NCBI GenBank assembly: GCA_023404675.1
Contig: JAEYAW010000031.1
Span: 248,001-312,000 of the forward strand
Origin: Pseudomonadota bacterium
Lineage (GTDB): Bacteria; Pseudomonadota; Alphaproteobacteria; Rhizobiales; Xanthobacteraceae
Reading direction: 5' to 3'
DNA: 64,000 nucleotides
Made by a program: the position numbers and the translations under genes. Below the pieces are notes generated by a model that saw only the letters and a program-made list of their open reading frames with translations, did not search any database and was not told the DNA's origin. Below, in pieces: positions 1 through 7,579 of the stretch. How positions within the stretch are numbered: position 1 is the first letter of the stretch; each line of letters begins with the position of its first letter.

Positions 1-725
1 GGACCGCTATCCACCCCGACGAAAAGCGTCGCGCGCCGGATGACCTCCGCCGTCTGGAGCAGGGGCAGCCGGTTGAAGAGATCGATATCCGGTTCGAGCG
101 GCGACGACGGCGGCATCTTCCCCGCACCGATCTCGACGATCTTCAGACCCAGCTCGTCGCGTAACACGCCTGCGACAACGCGCCACTTCTCGTCAGTCCA
201 GTCCTTTTCAAGAGAGTTCGACTCGCGATGCACGACGCAATAGCGATCCGGCAGGCGCAGAGCGTCCACCGCGGCCCTGTGCTCCTCCAGCAAGTAAAGC
301 TGGGGGTGTGCCGAGAGCTTCGGAAGGCCGGCCCCGATGCTGAACGCCTCCAGGATGGCGCCGTAGTCGAACCACTCATAGACGTTGACGAATGGGTTTC
401 CCCTCTCCTTGACCAGGGAGATCTTGCAGTGCTGGCAGATGCGAAGATTGACGTGGAGGTCGACGACATCGTCATATTCGCCATGCCGCGAGACTTTCAT
501 CCAATCGGTCAGACAGTCCAGCGCCAGCGTGTGATCGACAACCGGGTTGGTGTCGATCAGCTCCCGAAATTTGGAGGACACGGCCCAGGTGATTTCCGCA
601 TCGGGATCACGAAGCCGCAAATACCGTGCGACAGGCTCGCAGGCGATGATATCGCCAATGTGCTCCATCAGACCGACGAGAATGCGCTTTCGGCGTGGTG
701 CGACTGACTGCGCTTCGAGGCTCAT
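1..725 (-). CDS. Glycosyltransferase family 9 (heptosyltransferase-like), partial
   Basis: Seen: an open frame running off the left edge, so about 241 N-terminal residues are present and the C-terminus is missing. After a short leader the protein reads ILVGLMEHIGDIIACEPV, the usual start of the first GT9 Rossmann domain. The last visible residues, FVGVDSG, match the beginning of the donor-binding D-S-G-P motif of the second domain. Family knowledge: GT9 enzymes (WaaC/WaaF type) transfer ADP-heptose or related sugars onto LPS core on the cytoplasmic side. The exact sugar cannot be told. The start is ATG at 725; an in-frame ATG at 770 preceded by GAGAAG is an equally possible start and would add 15 residues. 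It is divergent from the TylF-type gene on the right and lies beside a glycan biosynthesis region, which suits a surface-polysaccharide role. Confidence 0.85.
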   Translation of the reverse strand, partial: MSLEAQSVAPRRKRILVGLMEHIGDIIACEPVARYLRLRDPDAEITWAVSSKFRELIDTNPVVDHTLALDCLTDWMKVSRHGEYDDVVDLHVNLRICQHCKISLVKERGNPFVNVYEWFDYGAILEAFSIGAGLPKLSAHPQLYLLEEHRAAVDALRLPDRYCVVHRESNSLEKDWTDEKWRVVAGVLRDELGLKIVEIGAGKMPPSSPLEPDIDLFNRLPLLQTAEVIRRATLFVGVDSG

Positions 726-1026
726 GAAATGCTCAAGGAATAACGACTTGTGGTTCCGCGGGAAGAACATGCTTCTCGACGGCCCGAGCAATAATTGCAA
801 CAGCCAGCTTTGTCCATGAGGTATTATTTCACCTCAACGCCTTAAAAGAATTCAGACTGCTCAGGGGCGTAGCGCAAGCCGGTGCGAAGACCTCGCAGCC
901 ACGCCACAGGCGAGGCCGACGAACGCGGTCCATATCCGGCCGGGGCGACGGCCGGGCCGGTTGTTGGGAAATGTCCCGGCATCTATAGTGCGAGCCGACT
1001 GTTCAGGCCCAGCGACGCGGTGCGGA
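726..1026. other. Divergent intergenic region with a short inverted repeat
   Basis: About 300 bases between the divergent GT9 and TylF-type genes, with no coding frame I can support. The stretch near 780-860 is clearly more AT-rich than its surroundings. It contains a 6-bp inverted repeat, TGAGGT (817-822) and ACCTCA (831-836), separated by eight bases, which could be an operator. No convincing -35/-10 pair was identified. Confidence 0.3.
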
Positions 1027-1758
1027 ATGAAAGAGCTCGACGACATTTTTCACGAGAAACGGTACGAGCTGGGGCCGAGCTACACCCGCAACGTCGCGCT
1101 GTCGCTGCAGCCGCAATCGTTCAGCGACTTTCTTCAACACCCTGAATTTGACGAAGTTTTCAGGCTCTGGACACAGGGCTGGAACTGGTATGGCCTCGAC
1201 AAGGCGCGTGTCTGGGCGCTGGCGATCAATCTCAAGCGCGTCCTGTCGCGCACCTCCGGCTCCCTCGCCGAGGTGGGCGTCTACAAGGGCAACAGCGCCT
1301 CGCTGCTGAGCCACTATGCCAGAGAATACGCGCGCAGGATTTACCTCTGCGACACGTTCGATGGCTTCGATCCGAGCCAGTTCGAAGATGATTTCAGCGA
1401 GGGAAAGATTGCGGCATTCAAGGATGCCGGCCTGCATATCGCCCAGTCGCGCGTCGCGCCGCATGACGGCGTCCGGTGGGTGAAGGGCATGTTCCCGGAC
1501 AGCGTGACCGAGGAGATGCGGCAGGACAGCTTCGCGTTCGTACATCTCGACTGCGACATCTACGCGCCCACCCTGTCGGGACTGGATTTCTTCTGGCCGC
1601 GGCTCGAACGCGGCGGCCTCGTCTTCATCCACGACTATGCCTCGGGCTACTGGCCCGGCGCGGCAAAGGCCGTCGATGAATTCTGCGACGCGAACGGCGT
1701 GGAAGGCTTCGTGCTTCCCGATGCCTGCGGGACCTTCGTCCTGACGAAGGGCGCCTAG
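1027..1758 (+). CDS. TylF/MycF-type SAM-dependent methyltransferase
   Basis: A 243-residue class I methyltransferase of the macrocin O-methyltransferase (TylF) family, which methylates sugar hydroxyls using SAM. Motif I is the LAEVGVYKGNSASLL stretch. The acidic metal-binding segment FVHLDCDIYAPT, followed by GGLVFIHDY, is the D-x-D signature of this Mg-dependent family. The frame could be extended to 961, but the ATG at 1027 places the expected N-terminus and leaves a plausible divergent promoter region. The role is inferred: O-methylation of a sugar in the surface glycan made by the neighbouring genes, such as a cap on the non-reducing end. The acceptor is unknown. Confidence 0.82.
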   Translation: MKELDDIFHEKRYELGPSYTRNVALSLQPQSFSDFLQHPEFDEVFRLWTQGWNWYGLDKARVWALAINLKRVLSRTSGSLAEVGVYKGNSASLLSHYAREYARRIYLCDTFDGFDPSQFEDDFSEGKIAAFKDAGLHIAQSRVAPHDGVRWVKGMFPDSVTEEMRQDSFAFVHLDCDIYAPTLSGLDFFWPRLERGGLVFIHDYASGYWPGAAKAVDEFCDANGVEGFVLPDACGTFVLTKGA

Positions 1759-1777
1759 CCAATTTGCCGCATGGGCA

Positions 1778-3262
1778 TCAGACGATCTGGGCCAGCGCGG
1801 CGAACAAGCCGATGACAAGGAACAAGAACAAACTCTTGCGGTCCTTGATGGCATAGACGATCGGGTCATCGTGCATATGCCCGCGCGCCGTCATGAACCA
1901 GAGCCGCAGCATCCAGTAGGCCAGCACGAAATAGGCCACCCAAAGGAAATAGGGCGAGGAATACTGGCTGCCGCCCTCGAATACCGCGACGATGAACAGC
2001 GAGAAGATCACCAGCGAGGCGATGCTGGTGGAGATGCCCGCGATCTGCACGAAGGGCCGATCCTGCACGGTATAACCTCGCCCCTTCAGCGCGTGTTGCG
2101 AGCGCTCGATCAGCGTCGCGATCTCGGCGTCCCGCTTCATGAACGCGAGGCCGGTGAAGAAGAACACCGAGAAGATCAGCAACCATTGCGAGGCGTGTTG
2201 CGACACCAGTGTCATACCGGCGACGACGCGCAGCGCGAACAGGAATCCGATCACCAGAACATCGACCACAGGGGTCTGCTTCAGCCGGAACGAATAGGCC
2301 AGCGTCGTGACCAGATAGGCCAGCAGCACGCCGCCGAAGCGCGGTTCAATGAAAAAAGCGAGAACAAGCGCCGCAACGATCATCAGCGGCGCGCTGATGA
2401 CGGCCCAGGGCAGCGGCAACACACCGCTCGCCAGCGGCCTTTTCGATTTGCGTGGGTGGGCGCGGTCGGAGTTCAGATCGAAAAGGTCGTTGATGATATA
2501 CGTCGCGCTGGCGAGCACGCCGAGCAGCACGAAGCCGAACGCGACGCGCGCGACCTCGGCCGGATAAAGCGCGTCCAGCGCCAGGCCCGCGGGAACGAAG
2601 ATCAGGATGTTCTTGAACCACTGGTGCAGCCGCATGGCGCGCAGCAAGGCGGGAACGCGACTTTCGCGCGGTATCAACCGTTCGACCGGATGGCCTTCGG
2701 ACCTGATCGCACTCTCGGCCTGCGACGACAGCCGCACGCCGTATCCCCGCTTCGCAGCGGCGAAAACCGGAATGTCGGCGGAACTGTCGCCGACATAAGC
2801 AAAGCCGTCCGGATGACGTTCCGCAAGTGCCTGCGCCTTCGCCGGCCCCTTCAGATTATGCGCACCGTCGCTGCCCACCACATTGTCGAACATCGCCACA
2901 AGCGACGGATCCGAGCGGAGAAGATGACCGTCGGCCGCGCTGACAAGATCGACTTGCCGCCCCTCTGCCTTCGCACGCTCCACCAGTTCCACCACGGCTG
3001 GCTCGCGTGGAAACAGGCTGACCGAAACGTCTTTCGCCACGAGCCGCCAGAGCGCAGCCTTGAAGCCGGCGCGCGAACGGAACATCAACGGCAGCAGGAC
3101 GAGAAGCTGCAGCGGATAGAGCCGCGCGGCAACAACGAAACACTCATAGAGGGAATCCGTGCGGATCAGCGTGCCATCGAAGTCGACGCAGAGCGGCAGT
3201 TTCTCTGCGCTGGCGACAACCGGCTCGGACGGAAACTGGGAGGCCTGGCGTTGGTCTTGCAT
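1778..3262 (-). CDS. HAD phosphatase-UbiA fusion, polyprenyl-phosphate phosphoribosyltransferase-like
   Basis: A 494-residue two-domain protein. The N-terminal HAD domain has the nucleophile motif DFDGT (residues 27-31) and the late acidic motif GDSSAD (about 158-163). From about residue 210 there is a polytopic UbiA domain with the Mg-diphosphate motif N258-D259-x2-D262-x3-D266 and about eight membrane segments. UbiA proteins beside DprE1/DprE2 homologues are the 5-phosphoribosyl-1-diphosphate:polyprenyl-phosphate transferases (Rv3806c type), the first step to polyprenyl-phosphate arabinose. I infer that the HAD domain removes the 5-phosphate of the lipid-linked phosphoribose, a job done by a separate phosphatase in mycobacteria. 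It is probably the last gene of the minus-strand operon, though about 280 bases separate it from gtrA. ATG 3262 was chosen because the HAD domain starts soon after; ATGs at 3304 and 3382 are in frame and none has a strong Shine-Dalgarno site. Confidence 0.85.
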   Translation of the reverse strand: MQDQRQASQFPSEPVVASAEKLPLCVDFDGTLIRTDSLYECFVVAARLYPLQLLVLLPLMFRSRAGFKAALWRLVAKDVSVSLFPREPAVVELVERAKAEGRQVDLVSAADGHLLRSDPSLVAMFDNVVGSDGAHNLKGPAKAQALAERHPDGFAYVGDSSADIPVFAAAKRGYGVRLSSQAESAIRSEGHPVERLIPRESRVPALLRAMRLHQWFKNILIFVPAGLALDALYPAEVARVAFGFVLLGVLASATYIINDLFDLNSDRAHPRKSKRPLASGVLPLPWAVISAPLMIVAALVLAFFIEPRFGGVLLAYLVTTLAYSFRLKQTPVVDVLVIGFLFALRVVAGMTLVSQHASQWLLIFSVFFFTGLAFMKRDAEIATLIERSQHALKGRGYTVQDRPFVQIAGISTSIASLVIFSLFIVAVFEGGSQYSSPYFLWVAYFVLAYWMLRLWFMTARGHMHDDPIVYAIKDRKSLFLFLVIGLFAALAQIV

Positions 3263-3543
3263 CGGAAAAAATCCGTCAGTCTTCTCAGCCCTGTCCGCCT
3301 GCATCCAGCCCGGCCACAACAACTGTCCCGCAGCAAACCGGGACGCCGACACCACATGCCCGCCATGCCCGGCGGCAATCAATTCTGAAGCGGTTACGGC
3401 CCTGCTCTAGCGGCTCTTCAAGTGCTTTGCAAACGCTGATATTGCTTGGCTTTCTGCCTAACATTCTGTCACATCCTATTCCGCAACATCTGGCACAAAT
3501 CTACGTAGATCCTGCCCGTCTCTCTCGGAGCAGCAGACGTCGG
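3263..3543. other. Non-coding gap inside the minus-strand glycan operon
   Basis: Around 280 bases between the gtrA-like gene and the UbiA fusion. From 3420 to 3540 the sequence is less GC-rich than flanking genes. Possible upstream starts of the UbiA fusion at 3304 and 3382 lie here. A separate promoter for the UbiA gene is possible, but no clear -35/-10 pair, terminator or repeat was seen. Confidence 0.3.
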
Positions 3544-3933
3544 CTACCGGAACGAAAAGTGCTTGTGTGCGAAGTAGCTCGTGACGACGGGTGACGCCAC
3601 GCCGAAGGCGTGAGCGACGGTCTCGGCATGCCACGTGAAACCGAGCCACGGGAATACGTAGAAAGCCAGCCCGACGCTGACCAGCCAGACCTGCACCAGC
3701 GCCACGACGTTGACGAGGCCGAAGCGCAGGTACTGTCCGGCGACGCTTTTGCGCTGCGCCTGCTTGAACACGAACTCGCGGTTGAGCAGAAACGCCACGC
3801 TCAGCGCGATAGGGAACGCCAGAACGACTGCCAGCTTATAATCCACGACCCGGCTGAACAGAATTCTGGCGACGACGTTCACCACCGCGGCGAATCCTCC
3901 GACCAGAGCAAAGAGCACAAAGGCCCGGCTCAC
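3544..3933 (-). CDS. GtrA family membrane protein
   Basis: A 129-residue protein with four predicted membrane helices and the typical GtrA ending, in which a short charged tail (AHKHFSFR) follows the last helix. GtrA proteins are thought to move polyprenyl-phosphate-linked sugars across the inner membrane; in mycobacteria Rv3789 is a GtrA-family protein of the arabinogalactan locus. It starts with GTG at 3933, two bases after the stop of the upstream methyltransferase gene, so the two are translationally coupled. In this operon it is a good candidate for flipping or assisting export of the polyprenyl-phosphate pentose. Confidence 0.85.
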   Translation of the reverse strand: MSRAFVLFALVGGFAAVVNVVARILFSRVVDYKLAVVLAFPIALSVAFLLNREFVFKQAQRKSVAGQYLRFGLVNVVALVQVWLVSVGLAFYVFPWLGFTWHAETVAHAFGVASPVVTSYFAHKHFSFR

Positions 3934-3935
3934 GC

Positions 3936-4595
3936 TCAGGCTCCCTTGCGCGCCACAACCAGGAACTGTTTACCCATGATCTTCCACGCGAAAGGCAGCG
4001 CCAGATAGGCCTTGATAAGAAAATCGGCAGTCGGCGTGTCGTTATTCATGGTGTAGGGCAGGAAACGATCGATCACGTGCTCAAGCTCATAGCCATTGAT
4101 CAGGAGCCCTTCGCCCAGTGACAGGTGAGAAAGCGGCAGATAGTGATCGTAGTAGTCCCAGTATTCACGGTAGGCGTAGCGGATATTGGGTCCGAGGATC
4201 ACGAACTTGCCACCCGGCTTCAGGGTCCGCCGCACCTCTTGGAGCACGGCGTTGCACTCGTCCTTGTCCTTGAGATGTTCGAGGAAGTTCGACGTGAATA
4301 CAACGTCGAGCTGATTGTCGGCGACGAACGACAGGTTGGTGGCCGGCGCGCTCTGGAACACGATCCCGGACGCGAGATGTGACGGCGAATCCGGATTGAG
4401 ATCGACCGCGTATTTCTTCGCGGCCTGAATATTGTTGATGAACTCGCCGTAGCCGCAAGCCAGATCGAGCACCGCATCGGTCGGCTTGACGAATTTGCTG
4501 AAGAAATGCTCGCATAGCACCTTCCACACGCGTTGCCGCTTATCCAGCCCCGTGTTGCTGAACCGCTTGCGATAGATGCTCGAAAGATCGTCCAT
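3936..4595 (-). CDS. Class I SAM-dependent methyltransferase
   Basis: A 219-residue methyltransferase. Motif I is VLDLACGYGEF near residues 42-52, followed by the acidic YAVDLNPD strand and the LDVVFTSNFLEHLKD and LKPGGKFVILGPN segments typical of the Methyltransf_11/23 group. The substrate cannot be read from the sequence. The ATG at 4595 is preceded by AGGAG at suitable spacing. It sits between the FAD oxidoreductase gene (14-base gap) and gtrA (2-base gap), so it is part of the same operon and may methylate the sugar or lipid intermediate handled there. Confidence 0.8.
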   Translation of the reverse strand: MDDLSSIYRKRFSNTGLDKRQRVWKVLCEHFFSKFVKPTDAVLDLACGYGEFINNIQAAKKYAVDLNPDSPSHLASGIVFQSAPATNLSFVADNQLDVVFTSNFLEHLKDKDECNAVLQEVRRTLKPGGKFVILGPNIRYAYREYWDYYDHYLPLSHLSLGEGLLINGYELEHVIDRFLPYTMNNDTPTADFLIKAYLALPFAWKIMGKQFLVVARKGA

Positions 4596-4608
4596 GAAAT
4601 CCCGGCTC

Positions 4609-5895
4609 CTAAACTGACGTGATCCGCTGCGCCATTTCGGCGCCGAACCGGACGCTCTCGGCGATGCCCCTGTCTTCCGGATAATAGTAGCACGTATCGG
4701 CGATCTGCAGCCCCTCGATCGAGGTTTCCACCGGCGGGATCATCTCCGCAAAGCCCGGCGTGCAGATCGGCTGGGCGTAGCGCAGCCGGCCGACGTGAAT
4801 ATCAATAAAATCGTCGTCCGTCAGCGCCGGATTGATGCGCTTCAGATAGCCGAAGGTCTCCGCCCGGAAGAACGCGTCGTCACGCGCCCATTTCGGATGG
4901 GTGGTCGGCATGTAATACGGCACATAGACGATGGCGTCGCCGGTCGGGCGCAGGTTCGAGAACTCGATGATGCCGGGAATCTCGAAGGCCGGGTCCATGA
5001 TGTTGACCCAGAAATGCGGCGTCACCGACTTTTTCAGCTTCAGCACCACACAGATCACGCCGATGTTCTGGATCGCGTCGTAGCGCGCCTTCCAGGTGTC
5101 CGGCAGCGACGGCACGAGAGCCGACACCAGCGGCGTCGGCACGGTGGAGATCACCGCGTCCGCCGGGAAGCTGTGCTCACCGGCGACCACATGGGTGACC
5201 TTGCCGTTCTCGGTGTGGACCTCGCTGGCCGGACAGGCGAGTTCGATCCGCCCGCCCATTTTCTCGATGGCCGCGACGAGCGCCTTCACCAGCGTCTCCG
5301 ATCCGCCCTCGATGTAGCCAAGTTCCTCCTGGAACATGGACTTGCGCGAGGTGCCGACCCGCTTGATGCGGGTGCCGATCCAGGACGCAGAAATGTTGTC
5401 CGCATATTCGAAGAACTTCAGATCAAACAGCGGCTTCCACATCTTGTTGTAGACGCCCTCACCGCACCAGCTCACGATCCAGTCCTTGGCGGAGACCGGA
5501 TCGAGCGAGGCCCAGTCCTTCCGTTTGGTCTGCATGAACATCATCAGGCCGTAGCGGAATTTCTCGATCAGCGTCAGCTTCGGATATTTCAGCAGCGAGA
5601 TCGGATCGCCCCACGGATACAGCTTGCCGTCCACATAGTAGCCCATGGACGTCGGCGTCCAGCGCATTTTGTCGCCGATGCCGAGTTCATCCATCAGCGC
5701 GAAGGTGGGCGCATCCGCCTTGCAGATGAAGTGATAATAGCGCTCCAGCGACAACCCGCCGAAATCGAAATGCGCCGCCATGCCGCCCGGCTCCGGGCCC
5801 GCTTCCAGCAGCGTCACCTGATGCCCGCGCTTGAGCGCATGATAGGCGGCGGAGAGACCCATGGCCCCCGCACCAAGAACGACGACCTGCGACAT
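4609..5895 (-). CDS. FAD/NAD(P)-dependent oxidoreductase, protoporphyrinogen oxidase/UDP-galactopyranose mutase-like
   Basis: A 428-residue flavoprotein starting with the dinucleotide-binding motif VVVLGAGAMGLSAAYHAL and the acidic strand VTLLEAGPEPGGM. The fold resembles amine oxidase/protoporphyrinogen oxidase-like proteins and UDP-galactopyranose mutase. The reaction is unknown; members of this group often lie in polysaccharide loci. The C-terminal IADTCYYYPEDRGIAESV segment is the conserved flavin-contacting end. Its start overlaps the stop of the upstream epimerase gene by one base. Context suggests redox chemistry or isomerisation on a sugar or sugar-lipid, which is inference. Confidence 0.78.
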   Translation of the reverse strand: MSQVVVLGAGAMGLSAAYHALKRGHQVTLLEAGPEPGGMAAHFDFGGLSLERYYHFICKADAPTFALMDELGIGDKMRWTPTSMGYYVDGKLYPWGDPISLLKYPKLTLIEKFRYGLMMFMQTKRKDWASLDPVSAKDWIVSWCGEGVYNKMWKPLFDLKFFEYADNISASWIGTRIKRVGTSRKSMFQEELGYIEGGSETLVKALVAAIEKMGGRIELACPASEVHTENGKVTHVVAGEHSFPADAVISTVPTPLVSALVPSLPDTWKARYDAIQNIGVICVVLKLKKSVTPHFWVNIMDPAFEIPGIIEFSNLRPTGDAIVYVPYYMPTTHPKWARDDAFFRAETFGYLKRINPALTDDDFIDIHVGRLRYAQPICTPGFAEMIPPVETSIEGLQIADTCYYYPEDRGIAESVRFGAEMAQRITSV

Positions 5896-6833
5896 CAGAA
5901 CTCCAGCACGATCTTGGAATAGGTCGGATCCTGAAACGTGGTCTTCAGGGCCGACCCCAGTGGCGTCGGCGTCACGCCGAAAATACCCGGCCAGTCGATG
6001 ACCTCGAAGATCTCGGGGATGATCAGCGCGTCGAGCTGCTTGGTGGTGAAAGGCGGATCGCGATCGAACACCGCATAGGTGGCGAGCAGCCCCCGGAATA
6101 CCGGAACCGGAATGTTGACGATCGGGGTCTTCGATCCGATCGCGCCGCGCACCTGGCGCATCAGATTGCCAAAGGTGATCTGCTCCAGACCCGAGATATT
6201 ATAGGCCTGCCCGTTGGGCCGCCGCTCGATGCACGACATCACAATCTCGCAGAGGTCGCCGGCATAAAGCGGCTGGCGCAGATAGTCGCCGCTGCCTGGC
6301 ATCGGAAACACCGGCACCTTCTGCATGAAGCGGGCGAGCCAGGCGACATGCTTGCGGTCGAACCAGCCGAACATCAGCGTCGGGCGCAGCACGACATGCG
6401 CAAGGCCGGACTCGACATAAAGCCGTTCCTGCTCGGATTTGGTCTGCACGTACCAGTCGTTCGCCGCAGATTCGACGACGGAGGACGACAGCCCGACCAC
6501 ATACGCCTTGCCGGCCGCCTTCAGCACATCGACGACGCGACGCGTCGAGACGACGTTGTTGTCGACGAAGGCCTTCTCCTCGATGCCGCCGATCTGCGCA
6601 TGCGCGATCACCACCACGTCGGACGTGGCCATCGCCTGTTGCCAGCCGTCGTCATGGGCGAGATCGGCCTGAATGACGGTGATGTCGGGATGAAGCTGGC
6701 GCAGGATGCGGGTATTGGCCGGGTGCTTGTCGATGGCGACAAGCCTGGTATAGCCGCGTGCCTTGAGGCGGGCGATCAGGTTCTGGCCGACGAGACCGGC
6801 CGCGCCGGTCACGGTGATCTGAAGCGGCGACAT
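5895..6833 (-). CDS. NAD-dependent epimerase/dehydratase family protein
   Basis: A 312-residue extended SDR. The N-terminal ITVTGAAGLVGQNL is the NAD-binding glycine motif. The usual YxxxK pair appears as YVQTKSE (about residues 129-135), after an SSS strand that carries the catalytic serine. The RQPLYAGDLCEIV segment is typical of sugar-nucleotide epimerases. The start is ATG 6833, two bases after the stop of the DprE2-like gene; a longer frame to 6908 overlaps that gene and is rejected. The substrate is not evident; UDP- or lipid-linked sugar epimerisation is the likely role. Confidence 0.78.
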   Translation of the reverse strand: MSPLQITVTGAAGLVGQNLIARLKARGYTRLVAIDKHPANTRILRQLHPDITVIQADLAHDDGWQQAMATSDVVVIAHAQIGGIEEKAFVDNNVVSTRRVVDVLKAAGKAYVVGLSSSVVESAANDWYVQTKSEQERLYVESGLAHVVLRPTLMFGWFDRKHVAWLARFMQKVPVFPMPGSGDYLRQPLYAGDLCEIVMSCIERRPNGQAYNISGLEQITFGNLMRQVRGAIGSKTPIVNIPVPVFRGLLATYAVFDRDPPFTTKQLDALIIPEIFEVIDWPGIFGVTPTPLGSALKTTFQDPTYSKIVLEF

Positions 6834-6835
6834 CG

Positions 6836-7579
6836 TCAAATCTTGAGCTTGTTGAAGATCGGCCGCGGCAGGTTGCGGATGATGGTCATGATCGGCCACC
6901 AGAACCACGGCGTGTAGAGCGAGGACTTGCCGGCCTTCGCGGCCTTGGCGATATCAGCCGCCACCGCCTCGGGCTTGGCCCAGAGCGGGCCGCCCTTGTT
7001 GGGAATGCCATCGGTCATCGGGGTATCGACGAAGCCCGGCTTGATGAGCACGAAATGCGCAGGGGTGCCGGCATTGCCGTGCTGCAAGCCTTCGACCACG
7101 CGCTCGAGCGCGCCCTTGGCCGCGCCATAGACGAAGTTCGAGCCGCGCCCGCGATCGCCCGCCACCGACCCGATGACAAGAAACGTCGCGCCCTGCGCCG
7201 CCGGGCGCAGCTTTGCCAGCGCCAGCAGCCACAGCGCCGCGCTGGTGAAATTGGTGTCGATCACCTCGCGGGCATAGGCGACGTCACCCAGCGCCTTCGG
7301 CTGATCGCCGAGACTGCCATAGGCGAGCAGCACCTCGTCCGGGAATTTCGGCGCGACGCAGCGCGACGCATTCGGCTCGATCATGGAAATGTCGGCAAGA
7401 TCAGCCTCGATCACCGTCACCTGTGCCGCACCCCGCGCGCGCAGATCCGCCGCATTGGCCTCCAGCGCGTCGGCCCGGCGGCCGACCAGCACGAAACCGG
7501 CCCCCTCGGCCGCCTTGAGCCGGGCATAGGCATGGGCGATCGCCGACGTCGCGCCGAGAATGAGAATCGTCTGCGCCAT
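6836..7579 (-). CDS. dprE2: DprE2-like SDR, polyprenyl-phospho-2-ketopentose reductase
   Basis: A 247-residue short-chain dehydrogenase with glycine motif ILGATSAIAHA (residues 6-16), an IGSVAGDRGRGSN strand and catalytic YGAAK. The S-V-A-G-D-R-G-R pattern before the catalytic tyrosine is characteristic of DprE2-type proteins. In mycobacteria DprE2 uses NADH to reduce the 2-keto intermediate made by DprE1, giving decaprenyl-phosphate arabinose. A hydrophobic C-terminal segment (PWFWWPIMTIIRNL) could associate with the membrane. The start ATG overlaps the stop of the DprE1-like gene, as expected for coupled partners. Assignment rests on motif and on pairing with DprE1 and UbiA. Confidence 0.8.
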   Translation of the reverse strand: MAQTILILGATSAIAHAYARLKAAEGAGFVLVGRRADALEANAADLRARGAAQVTVIEADLADISMIEPNASRCVAPKFPDEVLLAYGSLGDQPKALGDVAYAREVIDTNFTSAALWLLALAKLRPAAQGATFLVIGSVAGDRGRGSNFVYGAAKGALERVVEGLQHGNAGTPAHFVLIKPGFVDTPMTDGIPNKGGPLWAKPEAVAADIAKAAKAGKSSLYTPWFWWPIMTIIRNLPRPIFNKLKI

